Shown piece by piece: positions 5,807 through 14,243 of a stretch of 42,554 nucleotides of DNA. The position numbers and the translations under genes were made by a program. The notes under the pieces were generated by a model. It was not told the origin of the DNA, did not search any database, and worked only from the letters and a program-made list of their open reading frames with translations. The stretch comes from a virus: IMG/VR virus record IMGVR_UViG_3300036766_000371, positions 1 through 42,554 of that record; one strand, written 5' to 3'. Each line of letters starts with the position of its first letter. Position 1 is the first letter of the stretch.

Positions 5807-6153
5807 TAGGCGTAACCCGCGTCAAACCCGGCGTCCAGTTCTCCACCATTCTCCCCGCGGGCTTCCGGCTTCTATCCGCGATAGACCAGGCAGCCTCGGC
5901 CCTGTCCGTCGACCTCACTATTACCTCTGGTACTGACGGAGAACACTCCGGCCCAATCGACCCCCACCATCGCGGTGAGGCCTATGACGTTCGGAGTCAG
6001 GGTTTCAGCCCGGAACTCAAAGCCGCCGTTCTCGAGGGTGTTATGCGCCGGGTGGGCTGGGATAGTTTCTACGGCTTCCTCGAATCCCCCAACACCCCCA
6101 ACGAGCACTTCCACTTTCAAGTCAAGAAGGGAATCGTATGGCCGCACTCGTAA
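5803..6153 (+). CDS. M15-type peptidoglycan peptidase (endolysin), 116 aa
   Basis: The product has the zinc-binding signature of the DD-/LD-peptidase M15 fold: HHRGEAYDVR (HxxGxAxD, residues 55-62) and NEHFHFQV (E101, H102, H104), after SGTDGEHSG. Such enzymes cut the peptide stems of peptidoglycan. At 116 aa it is one minimal catalytic domain with no wall-binding module and no signal peptide, so it needs the holin. ATG 5803 overlaps the previous stop (ATGA), and its end overlaps the holin gene by 16 bp. It is most likely the lysis enzyme. Confidence 0.8.
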   Translation: MIGVTRVKPGVQFSTILPAGFRLLSAIDQAASALSVDLTITSGTDGEHSGPIDPHHRGEAYDVRSQGFSPELKAAVLEGVMRRVGWDSFYGFLESPNTPNEHFHFQVKKGIVWPHS

Positions 6154-6563
6154 CCAGTCTCCTCTCCGGCGGCCTTCTCCAAGGCATCAGCGGCCTCATC
6201 AACACCATCAAAGGCCGATCCCCCGAAGACGCGATGAAGCTGGCGGAGATAACCGCCAAGTACCAAGGCGAGATTCTCCAAGCCGACATCGACGCCGTCA
6301 GGGGCCAGCTTGCCGTCAATCAAGCGGAAGCGGCATCCTCTTCCCCTTTCGTGGCGTCTTGGCGCCCGCTCATTGGGTACGTATGCGGCGCAGCCTTTGC
6401 AATCAACTTCGTAGTCGGCCCGATCGGAACGTGGGCTGCGGCCCTCGCAGGATATCCCGTGGAGTTTCCTAAATTGGACATGACCGACATGATGCCCGTG
6501 CTTCTCGGAATGCTCGGCCTCGGGACGATGCGAACGTATGAAAAAGTCAGCGGGGTCAAGTAA
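6138..6563 (+). CDS. Holin, 3-TM superfamily, 141 aa
   Basis: A polar helical N-terminus is followed by SWRPLIGYVCGAAFAINFVV, the typical entry of the GTA/phage 3-TM holin family, then hydrophobic segments near residues 75-95, 97-110 and 118-132. Holins form membrane lesions that release the endolysin and set the time of lysis. The gene overlaps the endolysin gene by 16 bp, and the next gene follows its stop directly. Size and layout match the family well. Confidence 0.85.
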   Translation: MAALVTSLLSGGLLQGISGLINTIKGRSPEDAMKLAEITAKYQGEILQADIDAVRGQLAVNQAEAASSSPFVASWRPLIGYVCGAAFAINFVVGPIGTWAAALAGYPVEFPKLDMTDMMPVLLGMLGLGTMRTYEKVSGVK

Positions 6564-6929
6564 ATGGTTCAAGCCTTCTTCCGCGCCCCTCTCGCCGCCG
6601 TCCTCACCGACACTCGCGGGTACACTCTCGACAACACCGTCCCTCTCCCCGTCAACCCCGCGGAGTCCGGCACCGCGAACATCACCACCGGCCAGATTTC
6701 TATCACTGCATCCGCCGGCCAGATCGTCGCCGCTAACGCCACCCGCCGCGCCGTCGCCATTAAGAACTCCGACGCCACGAACATTCTGTTTGTAGGCTCC
6801 GCCGGCGTCACCGTCGCGACCGGCCATCGCATCGACCCCAAGGAAACCCTCGTCGTCCCCTTCGTCGGTGCCATCTCCGGCATCGGCTCCGGCAACCTCA
6901 CCGCGACCTTCCTTGAAGTGTACGACTAA
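6564..6929 (+). CDS. Hypothetical small beta-rich virion protein, 121 aa
   Basis: The sequence is rich in Ala, Thr, Val and Gly with alternating beta pattern (TANITTGQISITASAGQIVA, then RRAVAIKNSDATNILFVGSA). Proteins of this style are common small structural or decoration proteins in phages, and the product at 19109-19456 has similar character. The ATG follows the holin stop directly. Its place among fibre-like genes supports a virion role, but no family is certain. Confidence 0.6.
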   Translation: MVQAFFRAPLAAVLTDTRGYTLDNTVPLPVNPAESGTANITTGQISITASAGQIVAANATRRAVAIKNSDATNILFVGSAGVTVATGHRIDPKETLVVPFVGAISGIGSGNLTATFLEVYD

Positions 6930-6932
6930 CCC

Positions 6933-7301
6933 ATGACAAACCTTCACCTCGCGATCCTCTCCGCCGTCCTCCCTCTTGCGATACTCGCCGGCCTGTGGTT
7001 CATCTATCGCCGCATCCGCGCCTGCTTCACCTCCCTGGCGACGTGCCTTCTGCGGTTGGATCGGTCTCTCCGCAGCCACGTCGTAGATGAAATAGACAGC
7101 CTCCACGACGCTGTTGTTGAGCATGTGTCGGGGGAAGTGGGGAACGTAGCGGACCTCGTTGCGAAAGCCACCGACCACTTCATCGCCAGCGCAGAAGAAC
7201 TCCGCACCAACGCCGAGCGCATCAAAGCGCACTCCCAAGAGATGCACGACCGCGCAGTCTCCCGGGACATCGCCCCGCGCCAGGCTGTAACCCGAACATA
7301 A
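6933..7301 (+). CDS. Membrane-anchored coiled protein, possible spanin, 122 aa
   Basis: One N-terminal membrane segment (LAILSAVLPLAILAGLWFIY, residues 5-24) is followed by a basic stretch and a long helical region with many Glu, His and Ala. An N-in anchor with a periplasmic helical domain located after endolysin and holin is the layout of an inner-membrane spanin (Rz-like), which fuses the membranes at lysis. No paired lipoprotein is seen, so this remains inference. A tiny membrane peptide follows at once. Confidence 0.5.
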   Translation: MTNLHLAILSAVLPLAILAGLWFIYRRIRACFTSLATCLLRLDRSLRSHVVDEIDSLHDAVVEHVSGEVGNVADLVAKATDHFIASAEELRTNAERIKAHSQEMHDRAVSRDIAPRQAVTRT

Positions 7302-7400
7302 GTGATTGACTTTCTCAAATTCTGGGCGGCGGGCGCGCTTGTCTTCGCTGCGGTAATCGCTGGCCTGGTGGGTCTGGGCTGGCTGATCGGAAGAGATTAG
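7302..7400 (+). CDS. 32-aa membrane peptide
   Basis: A GTG start directly after the previous stop opens a 32-residue frame. It begins (V/M)IDFLKFWAAGALVFAAVI and ends WLIGRD, which is one complete transmembrane helix with charged ends. The frame fills the gap to the next gene almost exactly. It could be a small holin, antiholin or lysis regulator. The ribosome site is weak, so confidence is moderate. Confidence 0.45.
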   Translation: MIDFLKFWAAGALVFAAVIAGLVGLGWLIGRD

Positions 7401-7405
7401 CTAAC

Positions 7406-8770
7406 GTGAGCGTACCTCTATATCAAAGCGGCGGTGGTTCAGGCGGCGGAGGATCGTCCGCATGGTCCGCTCTCACGTCCGCGGCAGGTGCCCTCTCTCT
7501 CTCAAACGCCGGCTTCGCTACCACGTTCAACCAAACCTCCGCGGTTATCTGGACCTGGGGCAACACGACGGCAGCGGTTGTCGGAACTCCACAGAACAGC
7601 CCGCTGATAAAGCTCGCCGGTCAATACTGGACCGGGGCCGCAACAGCAGAAGACTCATGGAGTATCGGGAGCGCCCTCACTGCAGGGACAAACGGTGTTT
7701 CGACCCTCCTCGTCGCCCACGCAGGGTCTACCGGAGGGCCGCAGATTCAGCTTCCAGCGGCGAACGCCTTAGGGGTGTCCGTACCGCAGATCATAGGCAC
7801 GGCCGGTACCTCTGTCGGGATCAGTGTTGGTGGGAACGCTATTTTTCCTTTAGTGATTGCCTCCACCACCGGCGGCGTCGACCACGTACGCTGCTATCAG
7901 GGTGGGGTACTTCAGGGCAATATTTCCGCGCAATCGACCAGCCTCTCTTATCAGTTTAGCGCCCGCCCCAACGCCAGCACAGTCTATATCCAAACTTTAG
8001 GAACACCAGGAGCGACGCAGACCACCGCGCAAGTCTCGCTAGGACACGGCCCCACACAGACCTGGGCCACGACGGACTCAGGCGTAGAACACCTCGGAAT
8101 CAACTGCGGGAGGGCTGTAGTAGCAGCAGGTGATACGGGTCCTAGACTGGCTTGGGCTCCGACTGCGGGGACCTCGACCTTCACGGCGCTCCTCTCTGAA
8201 TCAATCATTAACCAGACCAGCACCGCGTCTGGGAGCTACACCGCGATAAAGGCAAACGTCGTAGAGACCGCCCTTCTCGGGACTGCACACCTTCTGTTGG
8301 ACCTCCAGGCCGGCGTAACTGGCGGTGTCAGTCGCTTCAAAGTAGATAACTCCGGCCAGTTTACGGAATCCTCCGCAAACGGCGCGACTTGGCAACATGG
8401 CCAAGCCTCCGAGCTTCTGACCCTCAGCACCGGCGGCCTAACGACCGACACGGCGGCGAACCTCCTCCCCGCCAACGCGATCATCGAAGCGGTCGTTTGT
8501 CGCATCACCACCACCATCACGACCACGACCAACTGGGCCGTAGGCGACCCCACCACTGCGGCGCGGTTTTCCGCTGCGAACGCAACTCTTACAGCGGGCA
8601 CTATTTCCGTGGGCATTGATTGCTGGTCGGGCGCCGTCACGACTCTCGCAGCTGGCCCCTCCCAAGCCGCCGCCGCCAAAGTCCGCATCACCTGCACCGG
8701 TGCCAACCCCGGAGCCGGCGTTATTCGGATCACCTGCTTTTATCGCGTCTTCGTAGCACCCACGAGCTAA
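7406..8770 (+). CDS. Tail fibre-like structural protein, 454 aa
   Basis: The N-terminus carries a flexible Gly/Ser linker (SGGGSGGGGSS, residues 8-18). A long beta-rich region of Thr, Ser, Ala and Gly follows, and then a C-terminal domain beginning LLTLSTGGLTTDTAANLLPA and ending ITCFYRVFVAPTS. I associate that C-terminal pattern with phage fibre or appendage proteins. No enzyme motif is seen. It starts with GTG 7406. It probably sits on the virion surface and may bind the host or a capsid partner. Confidence 0.6.
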   Translation: MSVPLYQSGGGSGGGGSSAWSALTSAAGALSLSNAGFATTFNQTSAVIWTWGNTTAAVVGTPQNSPLIKLAGQYWTGAATAEDSWSIGSALTAGTNGVSTLLVAHAGSTGGPQIQLPAANALGVSVPQIIGTAGTSVGISVGGNAIFPLVIASTTGGVDHVRCYQGGVLQGNISAQSTSLSYQFSARPNASTVYIQTLGTPGATQTTAQVSLGHGPTQTWATTDSGVEHLGINCGRAVVAAGDTGPRLAWAPTAGTSTFTALLSESIINQTSTASGSYTAIKANVVETALLGTAHLLLDLQAGVTGGVSRFKVDNSGQFTESSANGATWQHGQASELLTLSTGGLTTDTAANLLPANAIIEAVVCRITTTITTTTNWAVGDPTTAARFSAANATLTAGTISVGIDCWSGAVTTLAAGPSQAAAAKVRITCTGANPGAGVIRITCFYRVFVAPTS

Positions 8771-8772
8771 CC

Positions 8773-9141
8773 ATGAGCATAACTCTGCCGGCCTCCCTTA
8801 TCTCCTCCCTCGTCATCGGCGGAGTTATCGTCGAAAGCGACCCCAACGACGCCGTGACTTCCCTAATGGCGGATTACGTTACGAACGTCCTTCGCTTCAC
8901 CATCAAAGGCGGAACTACGACCGGGGCGGCGTTCGCGCCCGGGCAAGTCGCGACAACGTACGAGTTCGTCATCGACGCTCTCACGGGGAAATGGTTCGTC
9001 AACGGTTCGGCCATCACCGGAACCCTCTCGGGCGTGGCCCTCACAAGCATTCAAACGACTTTCAAAAACCTCCGCAACAGCGCGGAAACTCTGGCCGTCA
9101 ATCAAAACTTGCTACCCGGTGCAACGCAAGTGCCCTGGTAG
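8773..9141 (+). CDS. Hypothetical structural protein, 122 aa
   Basis: The product starts MSITLPASLISSLVIGGVIV and is beta-rich, with YVTNVLRFTIKGGTTTGA and YEFVIDALTGKWFVNGSAI. It ends TQVPW. It has no recognised domain. ATG 8773 lies two bases after the fibre-like gene's stop, and it is probably a virion component made with it. The last codons begin the first copy of a 28-bp direct repeat whose second copy ends the methylase gene. Confidence 0.55.
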   Translation: MSITLPASLISSLVIGGVIVESDPNDAVTSLMADYVTNVLRFTIKGGTTTGAAFAPGQVATTYEFVIDALTGKWFVNGSAITGTLSGVALTSIQTTFKNLRNSAETLAVNQNLLPGATQVPW

Positions 9142-9159
9142 AAGAAAACAGGAGAGCAC
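9132..9159. repeat. 28-bp direct repeat, left copy, flanking the MT-A70 gene
   Basis: Identical over 28 bp to 9716-9743. It contains the final codons and stop of the upstream gene and an AGGAG ribosome site, but here the ribosome site is followed by TTAGCCC instead of a start codon. The two copies are 584 bp apart and enclose the methylase gene. Confidence 0.95.
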
Positions 9160-9194
9160 TTAGCCCAACTGATGGAAAAGGAAGACGGCGCGGA

Positions 9195-9725
9195 ATGACG
9201 TACCGCACCATTATTGCGGACCCGCCCTGGCAACAGCCCCTTATGGGCGGCCGTGCTCGGGCGAAAGGTGGGATGGCAAAGACGTTGCCCTACCCCACCA
9301 TGCCGCTGGAGGACATAAAGGCACTGCCGGTGGGCGAGCGCGCCGCACCCGGTTGTCACTTGTGGCTATGGACCACTAACAGCTTTTTGCGCGCGGGCTT
9401 TGAGGTAATGGAAGCGTGGGGCTTCAAGTATCTTGCGCCCATCCATTGGGTGAAGCCCTCGGGCTGCGGAAACTATGTCATACACCGGACCCAAACCGTG
9501 TTACTTGGATATAAGCCTCCGTGCGTGTTTGCTCGCAAGCGGTACTTCCCCAACGTGGTGAGCATTCCGCACAACCCACCGCGCCACTCTGAGAAGCCGC
9601 CCGAGTTTTACGAATTGATAGAGGAAGTCTCCGAGCCCGCGCGGTTGGAAATGTTCGCACGGAAGCCCCGCGAAGGCTGGGCGCAGTGGGGCAACGAAGT
9701 GGCTAACCCAATTTCGCCCTGGTAG
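9195..9725 (+). CDS. MT-A70 family DNA N6-adenine methyltransferase, 176 aa
   Basis: The product starts MTYRTIIADPPWQQP; DPPW (residues 9-12) is the catalytic motif of MT-A70/Dam-like N6-adenine methyltransferases, and LWLWTTNSFLRAGFEVMEAWGF plus KPREGWAQWGNE fit this family. It would methylate adenine in phage or host DNA with S-adenosylmethionine, for example against restriction. The length is normal for phage members. It lies between structural genes and is framed by 28-bp direct repeats, which suggests later insertion. No target-recognition domain is visible. Confidence 0.88.
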   Translation: MTYRTIIADPPWQQPLMGGRARAKGGMAKTLPYPTMPLEDIKALPVGERAAPGCHLWLWTTNSFLRAGFEVMEAWGFKYLAPIHWVKPSGCGNYVIHRTQTVLLGYKPPCVFARKRYFPNVVSIPHNPPRHSEKPPEFYELIEEVSEPARLEMFARKPREGWAQWGNEVANPISPW

Positions 9726-9743
9726 AAGAAAACAGGAGAGCAC
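9716..9743. repeat. 28-bp direct repeat, right copy
   Basis: Identical to 9132-9159. Here the repeat covers the end and stop of the methylase gene and provides the AGGAG ribosome site directly before ATG 9744. In an ancestor without the methylase one copy could serve both neighbours. Confidence 0.95.
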
Positions 9744-9980
9744 ATGAGCAACATCCGAGTCGCCGGCGGTTTCCGGAATCAGCTATTGGAGACCATGGTC
9801 GACCTTCGCAAGATTCAGACGCAGCACAAGGCCCTGACGGACGAGTTGGAACAGATTGCAAACAGTGCCGCATCGTTTCAGGGAGTGGACCTCACGGATT
9901 ACGCCCTCGACGTGGACATTCTGGAATTCGTGAAACGCCCCGCGCCCCCCGCGCAGGCGGAAGCCAGCAGTACCCCGTAA
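9744..9980 (+). CDS. Hypothetical protein, 78 aa
   Basis: The product starts MSNIRVAGGFRNQLLETMVD and has a helical, coiled-coil-like stretch (KIQTQHKALTDELEQIANS), then an acidic region and a Pro/Ala tail. ATG 9744 lies at a good distance from AGGAG within the direct repeat. No family is recognised. It precedes the packaging genes and might be a small terminase or assembly helper by position, but I see no helix-turn-helix. Confidence 0.55.
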   Translation: MSNIRVAGGFRNQLLETMVDLRKIQTQHKALTDELEQIANSAASFQGVDLTDYALDVDILEFVKRPAPPAQAEASSTP

Positions 9981-9995
9981 CAAAGAAGGTGCGGC

Positions 9996-10166
9996 ATGAT
10001 GGACGAGCTAGACACCGAAGAGGAGGCCCAGGGCGACCTACTCTACACATTTATCAAGCCGGTACTTCTCTTCCCCTCGGAAGCCCGGCAAAGGAACCCA
10101 CATGTCTGGAGCACTAGGAACACCCCGAGGCGCGCTCGGCACGCCAAAAATGACTCCGGTCTCTAA
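9996..10166 (+). CDS. Possible small ORF, 56 aa
   Basis: ATG 9996 (followed by a second ATG) has AGAAGG upstream and opens a 56-residue frame starting MMDELDTEEEAQGDLLYTFI. The first half is acidic and plausible; the second half overlaps the next gene and is Arg-rich like a shadow frame. It would fill an otherwise empty 120-bp gap. No function is suggested. Confidence 0.35.
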   Translation: MMDELDTEEEAQGDLLYTFIKPVLLFPSEARQRNPHVWSTRNTPRRARHAKNDSGL

Positions 10167-10326
10167 AGGCCACAAGCCTAAGGGAGCCCACGGCCGCGCC
10201 GCCGTTCGCGCACTCGGTCGCACCAAGACCACCGGCAACTTCGCAAAAATCGAAGCGGCAAGCGGCAAAGGCGCGGCGATTGCGGCCTATCAAAACAAGT
10301 TGGCGGCCCACAAGGCGGGTAGGTAG
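10102..10326 (+). CDS. Small basic protein, 74 aa
   Basis: The product is rich in Gly, Ala, Lys and Arg. It has a near repeat at the start (GALGTPRGALGTPK), then HKPKGAHGRAAVRALGRTK and a helical end. Very basic small proteins upstream of packaging genes may bind DNA. AAAGGAA lies upstream of ATG 10102. The next gene begins two bases after its stop. Function not established. Confidence 0.55.
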   Translation: MSGALGTPRGALGTPKMTPVSKGHKPKGAHGRAAVRALGRTKTTGNFAKIEAASGKGAAIAAYQNKLAAHKAGR

Positions 10327-10328
10327 AG

Positions 10329-10652
10329 ATGGAGATTTGGGCGTTGTTGGTGAGCGCAGGTTTGTACGCGGCGGCCACGAGTTTTGACGTGGAAGCCACA
10401 ACTCGAGGATTGCAGTTGGGTTTGGCGGAAGAGGGCAACCCGATCATCCGCAAACTGTTCGGCCCGCGACCGGCGCGGTTCGACCTCTACCTGTATGAAT
10501 GGACCTTCTTCGTACTCGGCGTGTTCCTGTACCTGCTGGCGATGCACTTCGGGTCATGGAAGTTCGAGGCGCTGATCTGGGGCGGGTTGTTCGGTGCAAG
10601 CGTGGGGCACGTCCGGGGAGGATTGGCGTGGCACAAACTCTCGAGCCGTTAG
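10329..10652 (+). CDS. Membrane protein, 107 aa
   Basis: Three or four hydrophobic segments are visible: IWALLVSAGLYAAATSFDVE, LYEWTFFVLGVFLYLLAMHF and ALIWGGLFGASVG. The early motif D..AT...L..G..E.NP resembles small membrane proteins of the DUF5658 type; this is a weak match from memory. It lies directly before the terminase, an uncommon position for a membrane protein. It may act at lysis, or in exclusion at the host membrane. Confidence 0.55.
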   Translation: MEIWALLVSAGLYAAATSFDVEATTRGLQLGLAEEGNPIIRKLFGPRPARFDLYLYEWTFFVLGVFLYLLAMHFGSWKFEALIWGGLFGASVGHVRGGLAWHKLSSR

Positions 10653-10677
10653 CTCACATTGCACCGAACGAGGCGGG

Positions 10678-12270
10678 ATGACCGAGGAGCGACTCAACAA
10701 AACTCAGCAGCGTAATAAGTGTAGGTTCGACCCCGTATACCTGTCTAAGGCCCTCGGATATAACTTCCATGAGGTATCACATGGATTGGAGCTACTACGC
10801 AGCGTAGCACCCGACATCCTTGAATCGGACAAATTCGGCACCGCCGTCCCGCTGTTTGAGCTATCTGAAATAAAGAATCGGTTGGTGCTCTGGGCACGCG
10901 GGCATTATAAGACTTCTGCTATAGTCCTTCGGATCGTTCAATTTGTTCTCGCCTATCCCGACATCCGCATTCTACTGATGCAATCCACGGTGAAGAACTC
11001 CCGCGGGTTGCTTCGCGAAGTGAAGTCTCACTTCAACGGGCAGAATCAGATGTCGAAGCTGCCCATTCTGTTCCCCGAGTTTTGCAACACCGAGACTCGC
11101 ATGGGAACCGCGGAAGGCTTCGTGTCTCCCGCTCGTAAGCGCACGCACTTGAAAGAGTGGACGGTCGGCATCGCATCCCCCAAGTCCGTGAAGACTGGAC
11201 AGCATTTTGATTTCATGTGCGCCGATGACCTCGTATCAGATCAGAACTTCCGGTCGAAAGAGCAGCAAGAAAAAACCATTGAAGATTTTCAGAACTACAC
11301 GCCCCTTATCGAGCCGGGGGGTTTCAAAACAGTTACAGGAACAAGGTATACTTTCGCTGATTTGTACGGACATCTCATACGAGGGGATGCCGAGCGGCGG
11401 GAGTGGGACATCAGCATCCGAACTTGCTGGCGAGACGGCCTCCGCGCCAACGGCGTCCTCTTCCCCCAAGTCAAGACCGATGATGGGCGCACGATAGGCT
11501 TCACGCCGGAACTCCTTGACAAGATTTTCAAGGATGACCCCGGAATCTTCTCGTGCCAGTACCTCAACCAGCCCCTTCTAGCCGGCACTCAGCTTTTCAC
11601 CGAGCCGCTACTGATGGGTGCTTGCAAGATATACGCGCCCGCGCAATACGAACTTCTCGGGCCGGCAACCCTCTTCCTGGACCTTGCCGCCTCGAGGCGC
11701 GCCGAGTCCGACCACAGCGTAGTCCTCTGCGGGCGTCTGGACAGCGCGGGGCAGATGTACGCTTGTGACCTGCGTTCCGGCCACTACTCCCCGCTCCAAC
11801 TGGCGCACACCACCCTTGAAATGGCGCTGATTCACAAGCCCCAGACCGTGCAAATAGAAGGCACGGCAGCCGGCAACTACTTTATCGAGTACCTGCGGAT
11901 GATCGCGCAGTCCAAAGGCATCGTCCTCCAGATCATGCCGATGAAGGTCTCTAACACCAAGGACGCGAAGCATATCCGAATCGCCGCCATAGAGGGCGTC
12001 ATCCGGCAGCGGCGACTGTTCTTCCTGACCGGCCTCCCCCGATGGGAAGAGATAGTCGAGCAGTTCACGACCTTCCCCCGCGGGCGCCACGACGACGAAA
12101 TCGACACCATCTCCCTGATGGTCCAGTTCTACACGCAGAACGCGGGCGCTTTCACCATACGCCCGGTTCAAAGTTTCATGCAGTTCATCACGCGCACCGA
12201 GCCCACGCTGATGACGGAGTCGTTCAAAGAAGTTGACGACATGGAGTCTGTCGGCGGCTTCCTCTCGTAA
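10678..12270 (+). CDS. terL: Terminase large subunit, 530 aa
   Basis: The ATPase domain shows a Walker A variant ARGHYKTS (73-80) and Walker B FDFMCADD (177-184), followed by a VTGTRYTFADLY segment. The C-terminal RNase H-like nuclease shows LFLDLAASRRAESDH, VQIEGTAAGNYF and GRHDDEIDT with its acidic residues. The enzyme cuts the concatemer and pumps DNA into the prohead through the portal encoded next. Length is normal. ATG 10678 has GAGGCGGG upstream; the longer frame to 10594 overlaps the previous gene and is unlikely. No small subunit is recognised nearby. Confidence 0.92.
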   Translation: MTEERLNKTQQRNKCRFDPVYLSKALGYNFHEVSHGLELLRSVAPDILESDKFGTAVPLFELSEIKNRLVLWARGHYKTSAIVLRIVQFVLAYPDIRILLMQSTVKNSRGLLREVKSHFNGQNQMSKLPILFPEFCNTETRMGTAEGFVSPARKRTHLKEWTVGIASPKSVKTGQHFDFMCADDLVSDQNFRSKEQQEKTIEDFQNYTPLIEPGGFKTVTGTRYTFADLYGHLIRGDAERREWDISIRTCWRDGLRANGVLFPQVKTDDGRTIGFTPELLDKIFKDDPGIFSCQYLNQPLLAGTQLFTEPLLMGACKIYAPAQYELLGPATLFLDLAASRRAESDHSVVLCGRLDSAGQMYACDLRSGHYSPLQLAHTTLEMALIHKPQTVQIEGTAAGNYFIEYLRMIAQSKGIVLQIMPMKVSNTKDAKHIRIAAIEGVIRQRRLFFLTGLPRWEEIVEQFTTFPRGRHDDEIDTISLMVQFYTQNAGAFTIRPVQSFMQFITRTEPTLMTESFKEVDDMESVGGFLS

Positions 12271-12280
12271 GGAATTTCTA

Positions 12281-14242
12281 ATGTCTGGATTCATCGACCT
12301 TCCGCAAGCACAAATCTCCGCGCTGGCGCAGGACCAGATCACCGCCGCCGAAGTTACCAAGGCCGTCATCTCCGACGAGACCGCCTTGAAGATCGTAACG
12401 CAGGATGTAGCTATCGCGGAGGCGTATCGGATTCAGAAAAGGCGTCCGCAAGCGTGGACTAGCGCGGACAATCTGTATGCGGCGTCTATCGTCGCAAAGA
12501 ACTGGCCGGGGACGGACATCCCCATGTCCAACCTGTCCATGCCTGTCGTGTTGGATGCGGTGGAAAAGATCATGCCGGTGGTCTTCGCTTCCTTCTTCTC
12601 CGACAAGACCCCCTTCCTACTCACCCCCACGGGGAAAACCACCCCCGAGGTCGCCCGCGCTCAAACCTCCCTCTTGAAATGGGCTATCAAGATGTCCGGG
12701 TTCAAAGAAGGAATCCGGCAGTGCATGAAAGGATGGATGCTGTACGGAACGGGAGTCGCAAAGTGGGGTTGGAAGACCTCGGAAGTGCGGTCCCGCAAGT
12801 ACCAGTTGGACCCCGAGACGAAGAAAGTCGGTCGCAAGCCGGAAGATGCCCAGGAAGTTAGTCATCCCACCTTCGAGAATGTGGAGTTGCCTACGGTCCT
12901 GTTCGATTCCGTCCTCCGGGAGCAAGACTGCCGGAAGGGAAAGTTCGTAGTTGGGCAATATTTCATCACCGCCTCTGGCCTCGAAGACCTCCGCAACGAC
13001 CCGGCCTACAAAAACATCCCCACCCTCGGGCAGCTGGCCGAAATCCTCGCGGAAAAAGGCGAGCCCGCAGTCGATTCCTTCAACTCCTCCAAGCTCCAGA
13101 ACATCCGAGACCTCCAGGCCGCCCCGGAGACGGCGCAATCCTCCTCAAACCCGTTGGAGCAGCCCCTGGAGATTCTCGAATACGTCACCGAGGACTACAT
13201 CTTCTGCGTCCTACAGCGGAAGATCGTAATCCGCAACGAAAGCAACGACCTGGACAAGATGAACTATCTGTCCGCGGCTTTCATTGACGTTCCGGGCTCC
13301 GCCTACGGCTTCGGAATCGCAAAGCTCCTCTCGGGAGAGCAGAAATTCCAGACCGGCGTCCAAAACGCCTGGATCAACCAACTCACTCTGCAACTGAACC
13401 CCTCCTACCAGTTGAAGAAGGGTATGGGGCCGGGAACGCAGAATATCAAGCTGTCCCCCGGGAAGATTGTCAACGAGTCTGGCGACCTAGTGCCGCTCGC
13501 AACAGTTTCCGTTACGCAGGAAGCTATGGGAGCTATCCAGGGCTCCGAACTGCGTTCGGACAGGCGTGTGGGCGCCAATAGCGCCGACTCCATGCCCACC
13601 CAAGCTCTTAGAACGAGCGCAGGCGTGCAAGCCTTCAACAGCGGCACGGTGGATCGGCTTCAATACGAGATCGGAATCTTCGCGGACCTGATCTACGAGC
13701 CAGCCCTTGAGGCCTTCCTCGAAATCTGCAAAGACAAGCTGCAACCCGAAGAAATTCAGGCCATCCTGTCCGAACAGGACGGCAAAGCCTACGAAGGCGA
13801 CCCGATGGACCTATACAACGGCACGTGTTGCGTGGAAGTTCTCTCCTCCACAAAACTCGCCGCCCGCCGCGCAGCCGCGCAACTGGTCCCCCTTCTGATG
13901 CAGCTCGTTTCCTCCGCCCCGGTGCAAGATTCCCTGACTTCTCAGGGCAAAAAGTTCGACTACGCGGAGTTCATCGAACAGGCAATCGAGCTGGCCGGGT
14001 GGGATTGCGACCAGTTGATCGTGGACGCGACCCCGGAAGAAATTCAGCGTGCGATGGCGATGCAGCCAGGAGCGCAGAAGGCCGCAGCCGACCAAGCCGG
14101 CCTAGCCGTCCAACACCAGTACGACCTGGAAAGTATCCAGGCGCAGGGCGAAGCGAGAGCGGGAGTACAGGTTGTCCGGCATCTTCTCACGGAGAGCGGC
14201 AAGGACGCACTGTCCGCCGTCCCGGAAACCTTGAAGGGGTAA
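12281..14242 (+). CDS. Portal (head-tail connector) protein, 653 aa
   Basis: The size, the position right after TerL, and segments such as FKEGIRQCMKGWMLYGTGVA and IDVPGSAYGFGIAKLLSGEQ identify a podovirus-type portal. Twelve copies form the ring through which DNA enters and leaves. The C-terminal part (from about residue 590) is Gln/Ala-rich and helical (QRAMAMQPGAQKAAADQAGL), as in portal barrel regions. ATG 12281 has AAGGAA upstream. It is followed by a small gene with a one-base gap. Confidence 0.88.
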   Translation: MSGFIDLPQAQISALAQDQITAAEVTKAVISDETALKIVTQDVAIAEAYRIQKRRPQAWTSADNLYAASIVAKNWPGTDIPMSNLSMPVVLDAVEKIMPVVFASFFSDKTPFLLTPTGKTTPEVARAQTSLLKWAIKMSGFKEGIRQCMKGWMLYGTGVAKWGWKTSEVRSRKYQLDPETKKVGRKPEDAQEVSHPTFENVELPTVLFDSVLREQDCRKGKFVVGQYFITASGLEDLRNDPAYKNIPTLGQLAEILAEKGEPAVDSFNSSKLQNIRDLQAAPETAQSSSNPLEQPLEILEYVTEDYIFCVLQRKIVIRNESNDLDKMNYLSAAFIDVPGSAYGFGIAKLLSGEQKFQTGVQNAWINQLTLQLNPSYQLKKGMGPGTQNIKLSPGKIVNESGDLVPLATVSVTQEAMGAIQGSELRSDRRVGANSADSMPTQALRTSAGVQAFNSGTVDRLQYEIGIFADLIYEPALEAFLEICKDKLQPEEIQAILSEQDGKAYEGDPMDLYNGTCCVEVLSSTKLAARRAAAQLVPLLMQLVSSAPVQDSLTSQGKKFDYAEFIEQAIELAGWDCDQLIVDATPEEIQRAMAMQPGAQKAAADQAGLAVQHQYDLESIQAQGEARAGVQVVRHLLTESGKDALSAVPETLKG

Positions 14243-14243
14243 C

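Noticed and set aside
6117-7247. 376-aa minus-strand ORF opposite the lysis genes
   Set aside because: It overlaps the holin and the next two genes on the other strand, has Gly/Asp/Arg-rich shadow composition, and the plus genes have clear families and coupling.
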